Assembly: GCA_016617855.1 (NCBI GenBank)
Contig: JAECUM010003225.1
Coordinates: 1 to 64,000, forward strand
Length of the DNA stretch: 64,000 bases
Direction: 5' to 3'
Origin: Megalonaias nervosa
Lineage: Eukaryota > Mollusca > Bivalvia > Unionida > Unionidae
The position numbers and the translations under genes were made by a program. Position 1 is the stretch's first letter. The number at the start of each line of letters is the position of its first letter. This document shows, piece by piece, positions 1 through 10,300 of this stretch. The notes beneath the pieces are model-generated. The model was not told the DNA's origin, did no database searches, and worked only from the letters and a program-made list of their open reading frames with translations.

Positions 1-330
1 CACCATACGCGTGGGTGCGAGTTATCGAGTGACCTGCATAACAATATGAAATGATGCCATCCTTTCTGGACATAGAGAAAACTGCAAAGGGGGGGGGGAG
101 CGAACTGGTGTTTAATGGCTGAATACTCATTTTAAAGTCACGTTCGGAATAATTTTCAATAAAATGCTTTTTCTAACAAAGTTATTTGCTTTATGTAAAA
201 AAAAATTACCTTTATTTTCAAATTGCCCAACTACTGAGAGATCATTAACAATATTCCAACTTGTTTCAATAGCTATCATGTGTATGCAAAATAATTGTGT
301 ATTACATCACTGTTTTATGTTGTTGTTGAG
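1..330. other. Unassigned 5' edge
   Basis: No gene is recognised here. The first 40 bases contain a GCGAGTTATC motif that recurs near 1570 in an old transposon end, so the window may open inside a relic of the same family. A short poly-G run lies near 90-99. Confidence 0.3.
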
Positions 331-422
331 TAGTGTGGTTCCCTGATCTGTATGCTCCCTGCTTTGCTCTCTACGATAGTGGAATGCAATGCATGGAGCA
401 TACTAATCAGAGTACCAGACTA
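331..422. mobile_element. Small palindromic MITE, family TAGTCTGGTTCCCTG, copy 1
   Basis: A 92-bp near-palindrome. The left end reads TAGTGTGGTTCCCTGATCTG and the reverse complement of the right end reads TAGTCTGGTACTCTGATTAG; both arms continue into TATGCTCC. Two better-preserved copies with the same arms lie at 8639-8736 and 49875-49959, and a single end lies near 59733. It has no coding capacity. Transposase superfamily unknown. Confidence 0.7.
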
Positions 423-1089
423 CTTACTGATTCAAATTCACAATCAAACAAGGTTCCTTTTATTTAAAAAAAAACATAATAAACCACACACACACACACA
501 CACACACAAACAAAACGGAGCACTTAGTTCATGAAACAGTCATCATTGAAAGTAATTTTTTATTGTCCTATTAGTAAAATATTGATGCAATGATTTCATT
601 GCAGATAATGGTGAAACTTCTCATCTGTGAAGAAATCTCAGAGTGCCAGTTCAGTAATTACAAATTAACTAAAAATTCTGAAACTGGCTTCTCATTAATA
701 AAACATATCTGTGAAACAGAATGTTATGTCATCAAATACTCATTTCGTTTGGTTGTCTTGCTATCTTTGATCACAGTTGTGAATGAGGATGCCAATTTCA
801 GGTAGTTGAATTATATTATGTTCACACAAAAAAATTGTAAGTATTCGATGACCTGTCACTCAACCAGGGCTGCTAGTTCTTATGCAGGTTGGATTTGCAT
901 ACCTATAACTTTTCATTTATCCCACCCCATTTATTTGATACAAAAGACTAATTAACATGGTAAGCTTTTAATTCAGTGCAACAATACAACAAATACCAAT
1001 ATGATTCTAACAAATACTTAAGTAAATTAGGTATTAAAACATCGTTGCCACTCCTGTTCTCACGGAAATGCCTGCGGTCATAGCTGTTA
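423..1089. other. Unassigned sequence with a CA microsatellite
   Basis: Contains a (CA)n run at about 484-508. An open stretch at 604-802 is flanked by a TTGCAG acceptor-like site and a CAG/GTAGTT donor-like site, but the encoded peptide resembles nothing I know. Nothing else is recognised. Confidence 0.3.
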
Positions 1090-1585
1090 CATTAGATTGA
1101 CATATTTCATGTTTGAATACAACATTGCACATTGTATTTATGATCATTACACTTAAGCCTAACTAAAAGATTTAACTAAAACATGCATTTCACCTGATAA
1201 AAAAAAAAAACCTTATTTAATTGGTATTTATTTATTATAATGCTTTCTCAAGTAGGCATTAGCACCAATTTCATTGATCAAAATTTCATTGCATACTGTT
1301 ATTTACGGTGTACCAAGAATGTAGGTTGGAAAGAAATTTTAACAAAATACATGACTTTTTATTAAAAGTTAATAATTTCATAATATTGATATAAATTTCC
1401 AGGTCATATCAGTTGTTTTCGATGATAAAATGAGTGATATATCAAGGTTTCATTGACCAATTTTGATCAGTTTTCTTCATGTTCAACAAATGGGGTCAAA
1501 TTATTGGTACTTTCTAGTTTAAAAAATGGGATCTGTGACTGGCCCCGTGTTATAAGCGGGTTTGCGAGTTATCAGGGCGTGAGTA
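1090..1585 (+). mobile_element. Old DNA-transposon end (CAGTGTGACCCC family, 3' part)
   Basis: Aligns by eye with 13900-14343: both contain a TTCTTCATGTTCAA block, then an AAAATGGGATC block, then an imperfect terminal segment with GTGTTATAAGCGGG or GTGTTATGAGTGTG. The shared order of blocks indicates two copies of one element. No ORF survives. Boundaries are approximate. Confidence 0.5.
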
Positions 1586-1965
1586 AATATTGCAAAAATC
1601 TTTAGAAAGGTAATCCTTTCCAAATAAAAGTAAAATATGTAGTCTCCAATTTGAAGATAACAGTAAATAGTGAAGATGTTAAAATTCTGTCAAGCAAACA
1701 AGAAAAAAGATTTATAAAGTAAAAGATAATGGTACATGCACAGTGCAACTTGAATGTGCTAGCTTGTGGTAGGATAGAACAACTTGAGCTGTTTTACTCT
1801 TTGTGTCGAAGAGAAGTAAAACATAATAACAAATATGCAGAAAGGAGAATCAGCAGCTAGGTGTATGACAAAGGGTGATTACTTGGTTCGCACTAAAATT
1901 TCCCTAGTAGTTGCCAGATTTTCCCTGAGCAATACTGATTTATTATATGCTTATTTGTTTCTCAG

Positions 1966-2170
1966 TGAACTTTACATTGTACATGTATTAAGAGCTACTT
2001 TAATTGTAATAAATGTACTCTTATGTAGTGTACACTTTAGCTTTTGGTTTATTAGATTTATTTTGGATGAACTAAACAGGCTGTTTGGTCCATTTAAAAG
2101 TAGAGTTGATAAAGTTAACAATCTGGATGAGTTCACTGAGACACAAAAGAAACTTCCAACCAAGAAATGA
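1966..2170 (+). CDS. Orphan exon-like ORF, possible terminal exon
   Basis: An open stretch of about 67 codons starts right after a good acceptor (TTGTTTCTCAG, phase 2) and ends at TGA. The peptide has a hydrophobic helix (VLRATLIVINVLLCSVHFSF) followed by a charged tail ending KKLPTKK, so it would be a single-pass membrane protein C terminus. I do not recognise the family, and I see no upstream partner exon and no clear polyadenylation signal. It also reads open upstream to an ATG at 1835. It could be chance in AT-rich DNA; it is not an obvious SERAC1 exon because the phase does not fit exon 4590-4623. Confidence 0.22.
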
Positions 2171-2366
2171 ATGTGTTATTCACTATGGCCACGATAAAAT
2201 TGAGACATGCAGGATTAAAATTATTCTGATCATTTAAACAGTTATTTCAGAGAAATGTTCGTAACTTTTTGTAAATCAGATAGTTCAGACTATGACCTGT
2301 GCTAGCAAGGGTCTATAAAAATAGCATAGAAAGGTATATTAAAGCCAAATGCTATCCTGTCTCTGA

Positions 2367-2489
2367 TATGTCCCATTTTATAAGTCAGTTCAAATGCTGA
2401 ATTTTAAAAAAAGTGCAGCTGAAGAAGGTTATATGTCCCATTTTATAAGTCCGTTCAAACGCTGAATTATAAAAAAAGTGCAGCTGAAG
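2367..2489 (+). repeat. Tandem duplication, about 66 bp x 2
   Basis: Two near-identical copies of a unit starting ATATGTCCCATTTTATAAGT and ending AAAAGTGCAGCTGAAG lie back to back with a few substitutions. A local tandem duplication with no coding meaning. Confidence 0.85.
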
Positions 2490-3032
2490 GTTTTTGGTAG
2501 AAAACCAAGGGCTTCAGAGCCAATAAGCTAAGAAAACAAAGAAGTCTTATTTGCGCTGGCTAAGTGTACTATCACACAGCAACTGCTTTTCAATTTTTGC
2601 CCATTTAGCCTTTTGGATATGATTTATGGATTTATGGTAGCAATAGAACCCATACAGGTCATGTAAATAGCTGGGGTCCCTCCAACAAAGAGCATACAAG
2701 TGACATGGCATAAATATATGTCTTATTTTGCTGGTCATAAGAATGGCAATAAATGTACTTAACATTTGCATTTTGAATTTCATCAAAATGTATTCTCTTA
2801 GTTCTCCGAATCCAAATTACACAGGTTCCAGAATTTGAGACTGACTCTGAAATTGTATTGTAATTTCGACTACATTTCCAACAGAAATGACATTCTACTT
2901 ACTGCACTTGAAACAAAAGAAATGTGATATTCCATAGTGTCTTTTTTATAATTTCAGTTAAAAGAATTCATTTTTTTTCCAACATAATGATTCCAAACAA
3001 TTAATGACAGAAAATAAACACAGGTGCAGTTG

Positions 3033-3283
3033 GGGGCCCCAAGTGGCCAAGTGGTCTAAAGCGCTCATCATTACAGATCACTGCCATCTCACCTCTGTCG
3101 GCGTGGGTTCGAGTCTCAGATTCGACCAATGTGGGTATGTGAGAAAGCTTGCCAGTAGCTTTTTGTGGGTCGGTGGTTCTTTCTGGGGTTTTCCTGGGTT
3201 CTTCCTCCACCATTAATACTGGCTACCATGTATAGCCTATCTTGTGCTGAAAAATGACACTAAACCCTACAACAACAACAAGA
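3033..3283 (+). mobile_element. tRNA-derived SINE (type 1), flanked by a perfect 13-bp TSD
   Basis: The head has a pol III A box (TGGCCAAGTGGTCTAAAGCG) and B box (GGGTTCGAGTCTC). It is followed by a tRNA-unrelated body and an ACAACAACAACA tail. It is flanked by ACAGGTGCAGTTG at 3020-3032 and again at 3284-3296, a perfect 13-bp target-site duplication of the kind left by LINE-mediated retroposition. The perfect TSD suggests a young insertion. A minus-strand copy lies at 37712-37911. The tRNA part does not close an acceptor stem, so it is not a tRNA gene. Confidence 0.88.
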
Positions 3284-3296
3284 ACAGGTGCAGTTG

Positions 3297-4589
3297 AAAC
3301 AAGGTCAGTCAAATCACATGTACATTGTATGAAATTGACCCAGCTAATAAATCCAGTCCATCAAAACAGAAAAGCAGGATTTAGTTGGATTGACAGAAAA
3401 ACAAAAGCCATCTATTCCAGATCGACTGGAAAAATTTGATTCAATCCACATTCATTCATAATACAATTCTAAAATTCAATTGTAAGTGTACCATTACAAG
3501 AATTATTTTTTAAACTACTGAGTGTGGGACCAGGTTCAAAGGTCACTGGGTGTTGCACGGTGCTCATTAATATTGTGAATGTATATTGATGAACCTATGG
3601 TTGTGTATTTACTTTGGAATCTAGCATAAATTTAGTGAGTTCTTTTTATTATTCTCCCTTATGTAGAAAAGCAAAATGAGTATATCATAAAACGGTTACT
3701 ACATTTGTATGGGAAAGAATGAACTCGTTTTTTCTGAGCAGTACTTCACTTCTGAAGTCATGCAGTATTGTTCAAATAAAACTTGTACATATTTTCCCAT
3801 ACAAATGCAGTAACTGATAAATATTTGTTTATTGATAGCATATGATAGCTGCAGGCTGGAATATTTCATTTGAAATCTGACTGATATTGAGCCTTAATCA
3901 TTAGCTATTATAACTAGCATTTTCTTTCTTAATTCCCCATTTTCAATAAAATTGTTCTTTCTAACTAATTAAAGTTTTAATTTATTACTAAATTACATAT
4001 GCAAGTTCCATTTTTAAGCAATTTAGTCCCTTATATCATTTTCAAGACAACCTTAAAAACAGATTACACTAGTGGACATCAGTGACTCAAAGATGATCAT
4101 CTCCACACAGCAACTAGTCAGGCCCCAAAATATTATCTCATCAAATATGTTGTTTTTATTGAACAGTGTTGAAATGAATCAAAATCTGAAAAGGTTGATC
4201 CTCATCAACAATTTCGGTGATTGTAAGTGCTGACTTAGATTGATTACTTAAGGGAGGTGACCATCATGAGGTTTGAACAATGTTTTTTTAAGAGTGATAT
4301 TGAGACATTTATGTACTATAGATGTCTCTGAGTTGTGTGTTTGTTTTAGACATGAAATTTTAGTACTTTTTACTATCTGCTTGTGCATGGGAAAACAATC
4401 AGCAGATATGACATTTGACCCTTGCCATTTCTGATAAATGTTATCTTTTTTATGTCCATGACTACATTGGTTAAATGCGTATAGTGTTCAAGCATCCATC
4501 CATCCATCCCACTGGTTGTTTTGCATTTAGGCACTCGCAGGGCTTCATTGTTCTGTAACATATTTCTGTTATCTTCTTTTTTTATACAG
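3297..4589. other. Unassigned sequence upstream of the first placed SERAC1 exon
   Basis: No coding exon with the needed phase-1 donor could be identified here. A short CATC run lies near 4493-4508. Otherwise AT-rich intron-like sequence. Confidence 0.4.
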
Positions 4590-4623
4590 GAGCAGGCACA
4601 GTGTTCACAGTGATAGGATTGAG
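4590..4623 (+). CDS. SERAC1: SERAC1 exon a: first half of the N-terminal membrane helix
   Basis: A 34-bp microexon between TTTTTTTATACAG and GTAAGT. It encodes [10 protein letters not shown] plus two bases of a Ser codon (enters phase 1, leaves phase 2). Joined to the next exon it gives a continuous hydrophobic helix ([19 protein letters not shown]) matching the N-terminal membrane anchor of SERAC1. The phase-1 entry means at least one upstream coding exon exists. Confidence 0.85.
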
Positions 4624-7294
4624 GTAAGTTGCAAAGAAACAAGGAATTGCCAGAGATGATATACCTGTGCTTATTTGTTAAGTTTCTCCTTTAAGAAAAT
4701 ATTAACAGGTAATTTGATAGAATTTTGGGTTAATAAGGTTGGTTTTATGAAACTTTGAAGAATGTAATTGTTGTTTTAACATTTTTTTTTTTACAGCTAT
4801 AATTTGTGAAAACTATCTCTTTGTGTAACCATCAGTGAGATGTTTTGTGATAAAGATGTGATTTAAAACTTGTGAAATTCTATTTTTGTAAATTAATTTT
4901 AGTTGCACATTGTGGTACCCTATGTGTGGGAAGGTCTAAAGTAATTGAATTTACTATGTTTACCTCAATTATAGACTGTGCATATACTAGACTTTTTATA
5001 ATGTTCAGTAAAATCATTTCTATTGTTTCATTTTCAGTGGACTTTTTCTTTGGGTTGAGATAAATGAAATTGACAGAAGGTTTCGGAATATGACCACAAA
5101 TGTTTTCGAGCTTGAAAAAGATTCACCGTACATCTATGTTTCAGGTGACAAAAAGAAAAAACCTAAAGATAAGAAAGGTATGGTAAATGGTACATTATAG
5201 TTTTTTATCTGATCTTATTTTTTAAATCTGTAGATGGCTGCCTTTCAGTTAACATTCAAAACTTCATGAACTAGGTTAATATATAAAACTTCATAAGTGA
5301 ATAAATACTACATGCTGTGGAGGCTCAAATAAGATGAAATATACTGAATGCAGAAGTGTTCAGTTTTGACAGTTCGTTAAAGTTCATCATTTTTAAAAGC
5401 TGACATGTTTATTACAAATTAAAATGGTGAACGATGTGCTTCTTTCGTTGTAAAGTATACTTGACAGCTTTTTATTTTCAACAAAAGTAAGCAGTTCAGA
5501 TGCTTATATGGTGTATACATTCTATTATGTATTAAAAACAATTAAATATTTTTCAACTTTTCTAGGTCTCATGACCAAATCAGTTGGTTATTACTGTTGT
5601 ATGTATGTACATAATAAATTATATATAGCAATGCAATGCAAAAGGCTTGATGTTGGATAACAAAGTTGCCTGCCCAATATTGGCGTAAGCATCACAATTT
5701 TCAGTGGTAACTTTTACCCCATTATGATTTTCCTTCTTTCCCTGAAGAATTTCAGTAAAAATCATGAATTCTATTCCAGAATTAGTTGTTTTCATTCAGA
5801 TCCTGTATTACTATCAGAACATCACCAGGCCACTTCTGTGATGTTGTGAAATATCCTTAGAAGACATTGTAGGAATACACATCAGTTTGGTGTGTTTGGT
5901 GATTTGCCTCTGGCGGAGTGTACCACATATGTTTCAACAGCAAAGACTGATATTCTTCTGATCATGACTTTATCCTTCTGCCACCAATATGTACCTTGAT
6001 ATGAATGAAAGTAACTGAAAATATAGTACTCAGTGATGATGAATTACATCTAAAGTTTCATTCTCAACTTGACAATAAAGACGCCTGTTTTTTGACTTGA
6101 TGGAAAAGGGTGAGTATGCTCCAACTGCCAGTATTAGTAAAAACAAATATGGCGACAAAGAAAAAACATGTTTATGAAACTGACTGATGATGAGCCACCA
6201 AGAAAACAGTGGGCACAGAAGTTCAAACCAGAATACACACAACTTTTCCCTGTTATTCAGAGATCAGCAAAAAGTGAAACCTTTGCCTTTTATAATACAT
6301 TTAGTCAGCATTTCAGCATAGCACACGGGGGAAGGACAATTGTAAAAAAAATGTTTCCACAAAGAAACACTAGGACTTAGCTGCCTTGCAAAGATCACCA
6401 AAGAAAATGTCATCATCATTTGAGCCCAAAAAAGGAATTCTCTGACTTGAATGTTAACATTATGAATTTAGAAACTCTCTTTGGTGAATTTATTGTAGGG
6501 CATAATCTACAAATAAGTGTGGCAGATCATGCCAACAAGTTGTTTGTCAAAATGTTCCCATACTCTTAAATAGCAGCCAAATGCAGCTGTGCAAGGAGTA
6601 GAACTTAGCAGTTGTAAATGAACTTTAATAAAGAAGGCAAATATTGTTGACAATATAAAATGCAAAACCTTTTCTGTTGCCACAGATGAAAGTAGTGACT
6701 TGGACTTAAAGCATTGTCCAGTTGTGGTAAGATATTTTGATAGTAAGGAAGGGCAAGTTATTTCTAGGGTGCTGTCTATGCCTGTTTGTGAAGTTATTGT
6801 ATAGGCAGAAGAATGCAGCATTGATGAAAGCATGGACATTTGTTGATATATATTGTTTCATGGTAAGGAGCAGTTAGTTGTTTACAATTGAACTTGGCTA
6901 CTGTGTAGCCAGATGAATGCAGCTTTATAGAAAGAGTGGACATCTTATCCATTAATAAATACGGTTTGTGTATATTTTTTTAGTATTTTTAATCACCTTG
7001 CTATTTAAAGCAGCTACCTTACTATATTTCTTGCCCAACCTCACTGTTTTTCATTGGAAGGGGCAGGCAACTCTGGGATAGTATCATATTGGTTTTTTTC
7101 CTTCCAGCATCATAGCCTGTATTATAAAGTCTTTATTATATAGTGAGTACAATACTGTGACTACTACTACAGCTGCTGTTATTACTACCAGTAATAATAA
7201 TTATTTACTAATCATCTTTTTCTTTAAGCCTCTAGTTTCCCGGTACTGAAAAGACTTAAAAGAAGAGTAAAGAAGGTAGTAGGTAAGTTAACAG

Positions 7295-7389
<95 letters not shown>

Positions 7390-10300
7390 TGTGTGTGTGT
7401 GAGAGAGAGAGAGAAATAAATAGGCAGAGATAAATACTGGTGGAAAGATTGATAGAAAGGTATATATTTTAATACATATATAGGTAACAAAACAGACATA
7501 AACATTTTATGTTATGTACAAAGTACACCTGTTCTTGTAAGAGGGCTTATTCTTACCTTATGAGCAAGTAATTTCCTGTATTGGCTTTTTGAGTGTATGT
7601 GTTTGTATGTGTGATTTGGATTTTTAATATAGCTTTGACAATTTTTCAGTCTTATCACTATGATGTCTGCAGTGTAGCAGTTTATTTTGGTGTCTAGTAC
7701 TGGGGCATCATGCCACAGGCATGTAACATGATGTCTTACCCAGTCACATTATCCTGACACCAGGCCGACCTGTCCTAACACTAACATTTTAATGCTGAAT
7801 GCCTAGCAAGGCAACTGTTAGTACCATTTTTATAAGTCTTTGGTATGACTCAGCTGGGGTTTGAACCTGTGACCTCGTATTGACTTTTTGAAGGGATAGA
7901 ATTGTAAAACATGTTCTAGATTCTAAAATTAAAAGAGGTGTGTATGGTCTGAATCAAGTAAGATGGTAGACTTGATATTACTGATAGTGAAAATGGTTCC
8001 ACTCAGTTATTTTCAGCCATTGCCCCCACAATTATGCCTTTTGCATATGAAGAAAAAAATGGCTTTATTTCCTACTTTGGATTTTACTTGACTGCATTTC
8101 CTCTGACAGTCTTGAAACTTTATTTTTATTGTTTGGCTGATTCTCAGCAAAATTTTAAGACCATGAGTAATGCACTTTAAGTATGTGGTTTTCTTCAGCC
8201 ACTGCCAGCATTTTGGATGACAGGATCCTTCAAAATAGTATTTACATTCAAGAAACAAATCACTATACAGTAGAACCTGTCATGAGCCACCTCTGATATG
8301 AGCGACCACCTGTCATGTACGACCACAATCGTAATGCACGGATTGATTTTATTATATAAATGCTCTGCTATGAGTGACCACCTGCTGAACGCGACCAGCG
8401 ACCGCTATTTCTTGGAAAAATATGCATTTCGACACTGCTATGAACGACTGCATCACAAAAAAACAAGGATAAACTCCACCAACCTTTATTTAATCCCTGT
8501 AAGAATGACCGCTCATACCGTTCTAAATATAAAAAAAAAAAATAGGCTGGCTACCGATCTCTGAATTTTTTTAGCTCGGCTTATAGTGATTTAGAGTTTC
8601 TGTCGTAAACCAGACTAAAGTATATGTAGATTATTTCCTAGCCTGGTTCCCTGCTTCGTATGCTCCCTGTGTTGTTCTCCGTTATTCGTATAGGGGTGAG
8701 GAACGCAGAAAGCATACAGAGCAGGGAACCAGACTAATTATTCCCGCACTTAACTTGCTTCCTGGCCGTTGTAGGACCTGACATCCCTATGACGACTGTA
8801 TCGCGAGAACAGACAGACACCAGTGACCTTTATGTAATCAGTTATTACAATGACCGCTTGATTAGTATAGATTGTTCTGATCAAAAACAAACATAAAAGG
8901 AATATTTAAAAAAAAGGATTGTTGCTACTGGCGATAGATGCTACAGTCCGTAAACCAGGCTAATGTACATGTCATGAAATGCCGTTGAAGTGCCAAAGTT
9001 GACAAAGTGGCCGTGTATATTGTTTGTCTGAGTTAATCGGTATTGCCAGGGGTGAATAAGGTCATTGTCTATTAAACCAGCAAGAGAGAATCATTTGCGG
9101 GATTCGATTCATAGTGCTCAAGACTTGTGATGTTTGTTCCCCCCCCCATGTTAAGTAATGACATCCCAATCACAAAACTGTCGTCTATTCAAGTTGCTGC
9201 GACCGGGTTACACACTTTGCTTACAGAGTTAATCCCCGTATGTCATCTTTTAATGAAGCCGTTGACTTTTGTCACTGAGTAAATGGTCCTGTTTCTGGAT
9301 GAGATAATTTTAATTGTTTGGGGGTTTTTTTGTTTTTTTATTAATTGTTAGATATGCAATGCACATGTATAGATTTTTCATATTTTCCCACAGCCACCGT
9401 CTTTACGTTCGATATTACAACTGAGCACTAATAATTTTAACACCTAGAATTTTAATAACAATGGACGAACCTCCAACTAAAAAGAGACAAATTTTAATGC
9501 TGGAGAAAATAATTATTGTAACTGAAAAAAGTGAAAAAGAGCAGACCACTCGCAAAAAAGCGGTTTAAACGTTGGAAAAACAAATTTAGGTTGTTATAAA
9601 GGAAAACGAGTAATTCAGAAACAATTTCATCTGCTAAAATATGTGATCTTCAAATGTAAATGTGATTTCATGTTTAATGATAGAAGTATATCTTTATTAC
9701 AATATAATTTTGTTTTTAGATGAATGCATACAATATTTTAGCAACAACTACATGTACTAATAAAGAATAGAATGTATGTACAGTGATTGTGGTTATTTTT
9801 CTTGAAATTGTTCTGAAACTGGACCTTGGAAATGTATTTTTGTACAAACCTGCTATGAGAGACCACCTGTCTTGAGAGACTGCTTTTTGTTGGCAGAAGG
9901 GGCGGTCTCTCATAACAGGTTTTACTGTATGTCTTTATTGCTATATAAGTTTGTTTTAGATAAATGCATACAATAGTTTAGCAAGAAATATTAATAAAGA
10001 ATAGAATATATGTACAGTGATTGTGGTTATTTTTCTTGAAATTGTTCTGAAACTGGACCTTGGAAACTGGTCATTTTGTACAAGCCTGCTATGAGAGACC
10101 ACCTGTCTTGAGAGACCGCTTTTTGTTGGCAGAAGGGGCGGTCTCTCATAACAGGTTTTACTGTATTAATTCTATAGTCCATAGAAAACAATACCTAATA
10201 TTATTTGGAATGTAATCACCTGTGTAATTCTTCTGTTTTTCTGAACAAAACACCAAATACATGTAATGTCATGAAATGTATAATCCTGTGGCACAAATAG

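Larger units (their letters stand above)
8268..9927 (+). mobile_element. Tigger/pogo-like DNA transposon, non-autonomous, copy 1
   Basis: Begins CAGTAGAACCTGTCATGAG and ends CTCATAACAGGTTTTACTG, flanked by TA on both sides. The terminal inverted repeats carry repeated ATGAGNGACCACCTGTC blocks. A remnant 5' coding piece at 9461-9568 looks like the start of a pogo transposase DNA-binding domain. A second copy lies at 49499-51122 with the same layout. A small palindromic MITE (8639-8736) sits inside. No functional transposase remains. Confidence 0.85.

Noticed and set aside
1835..1860. ATG-started stretch as SERAC1 first exon (MQKGESAA then AG/GTGTAT)
   Set aside because: Leaves phase 2, whereas the exon at 4590 needs phase 1, and the peptide does not resemble a SERAC1 N terminus.
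3033..3130. tRNA-like head with A and B boxes
   Set aside because: No matching acceptor stem or proper anticodon arm; body, ACAAC tail and TSD show it is a SINE.
7224..7505. Minus-strand ORF of 93 codons rich in HT dipeptides
   Set aside because: It is the translation of the (GT)n microsatellite.
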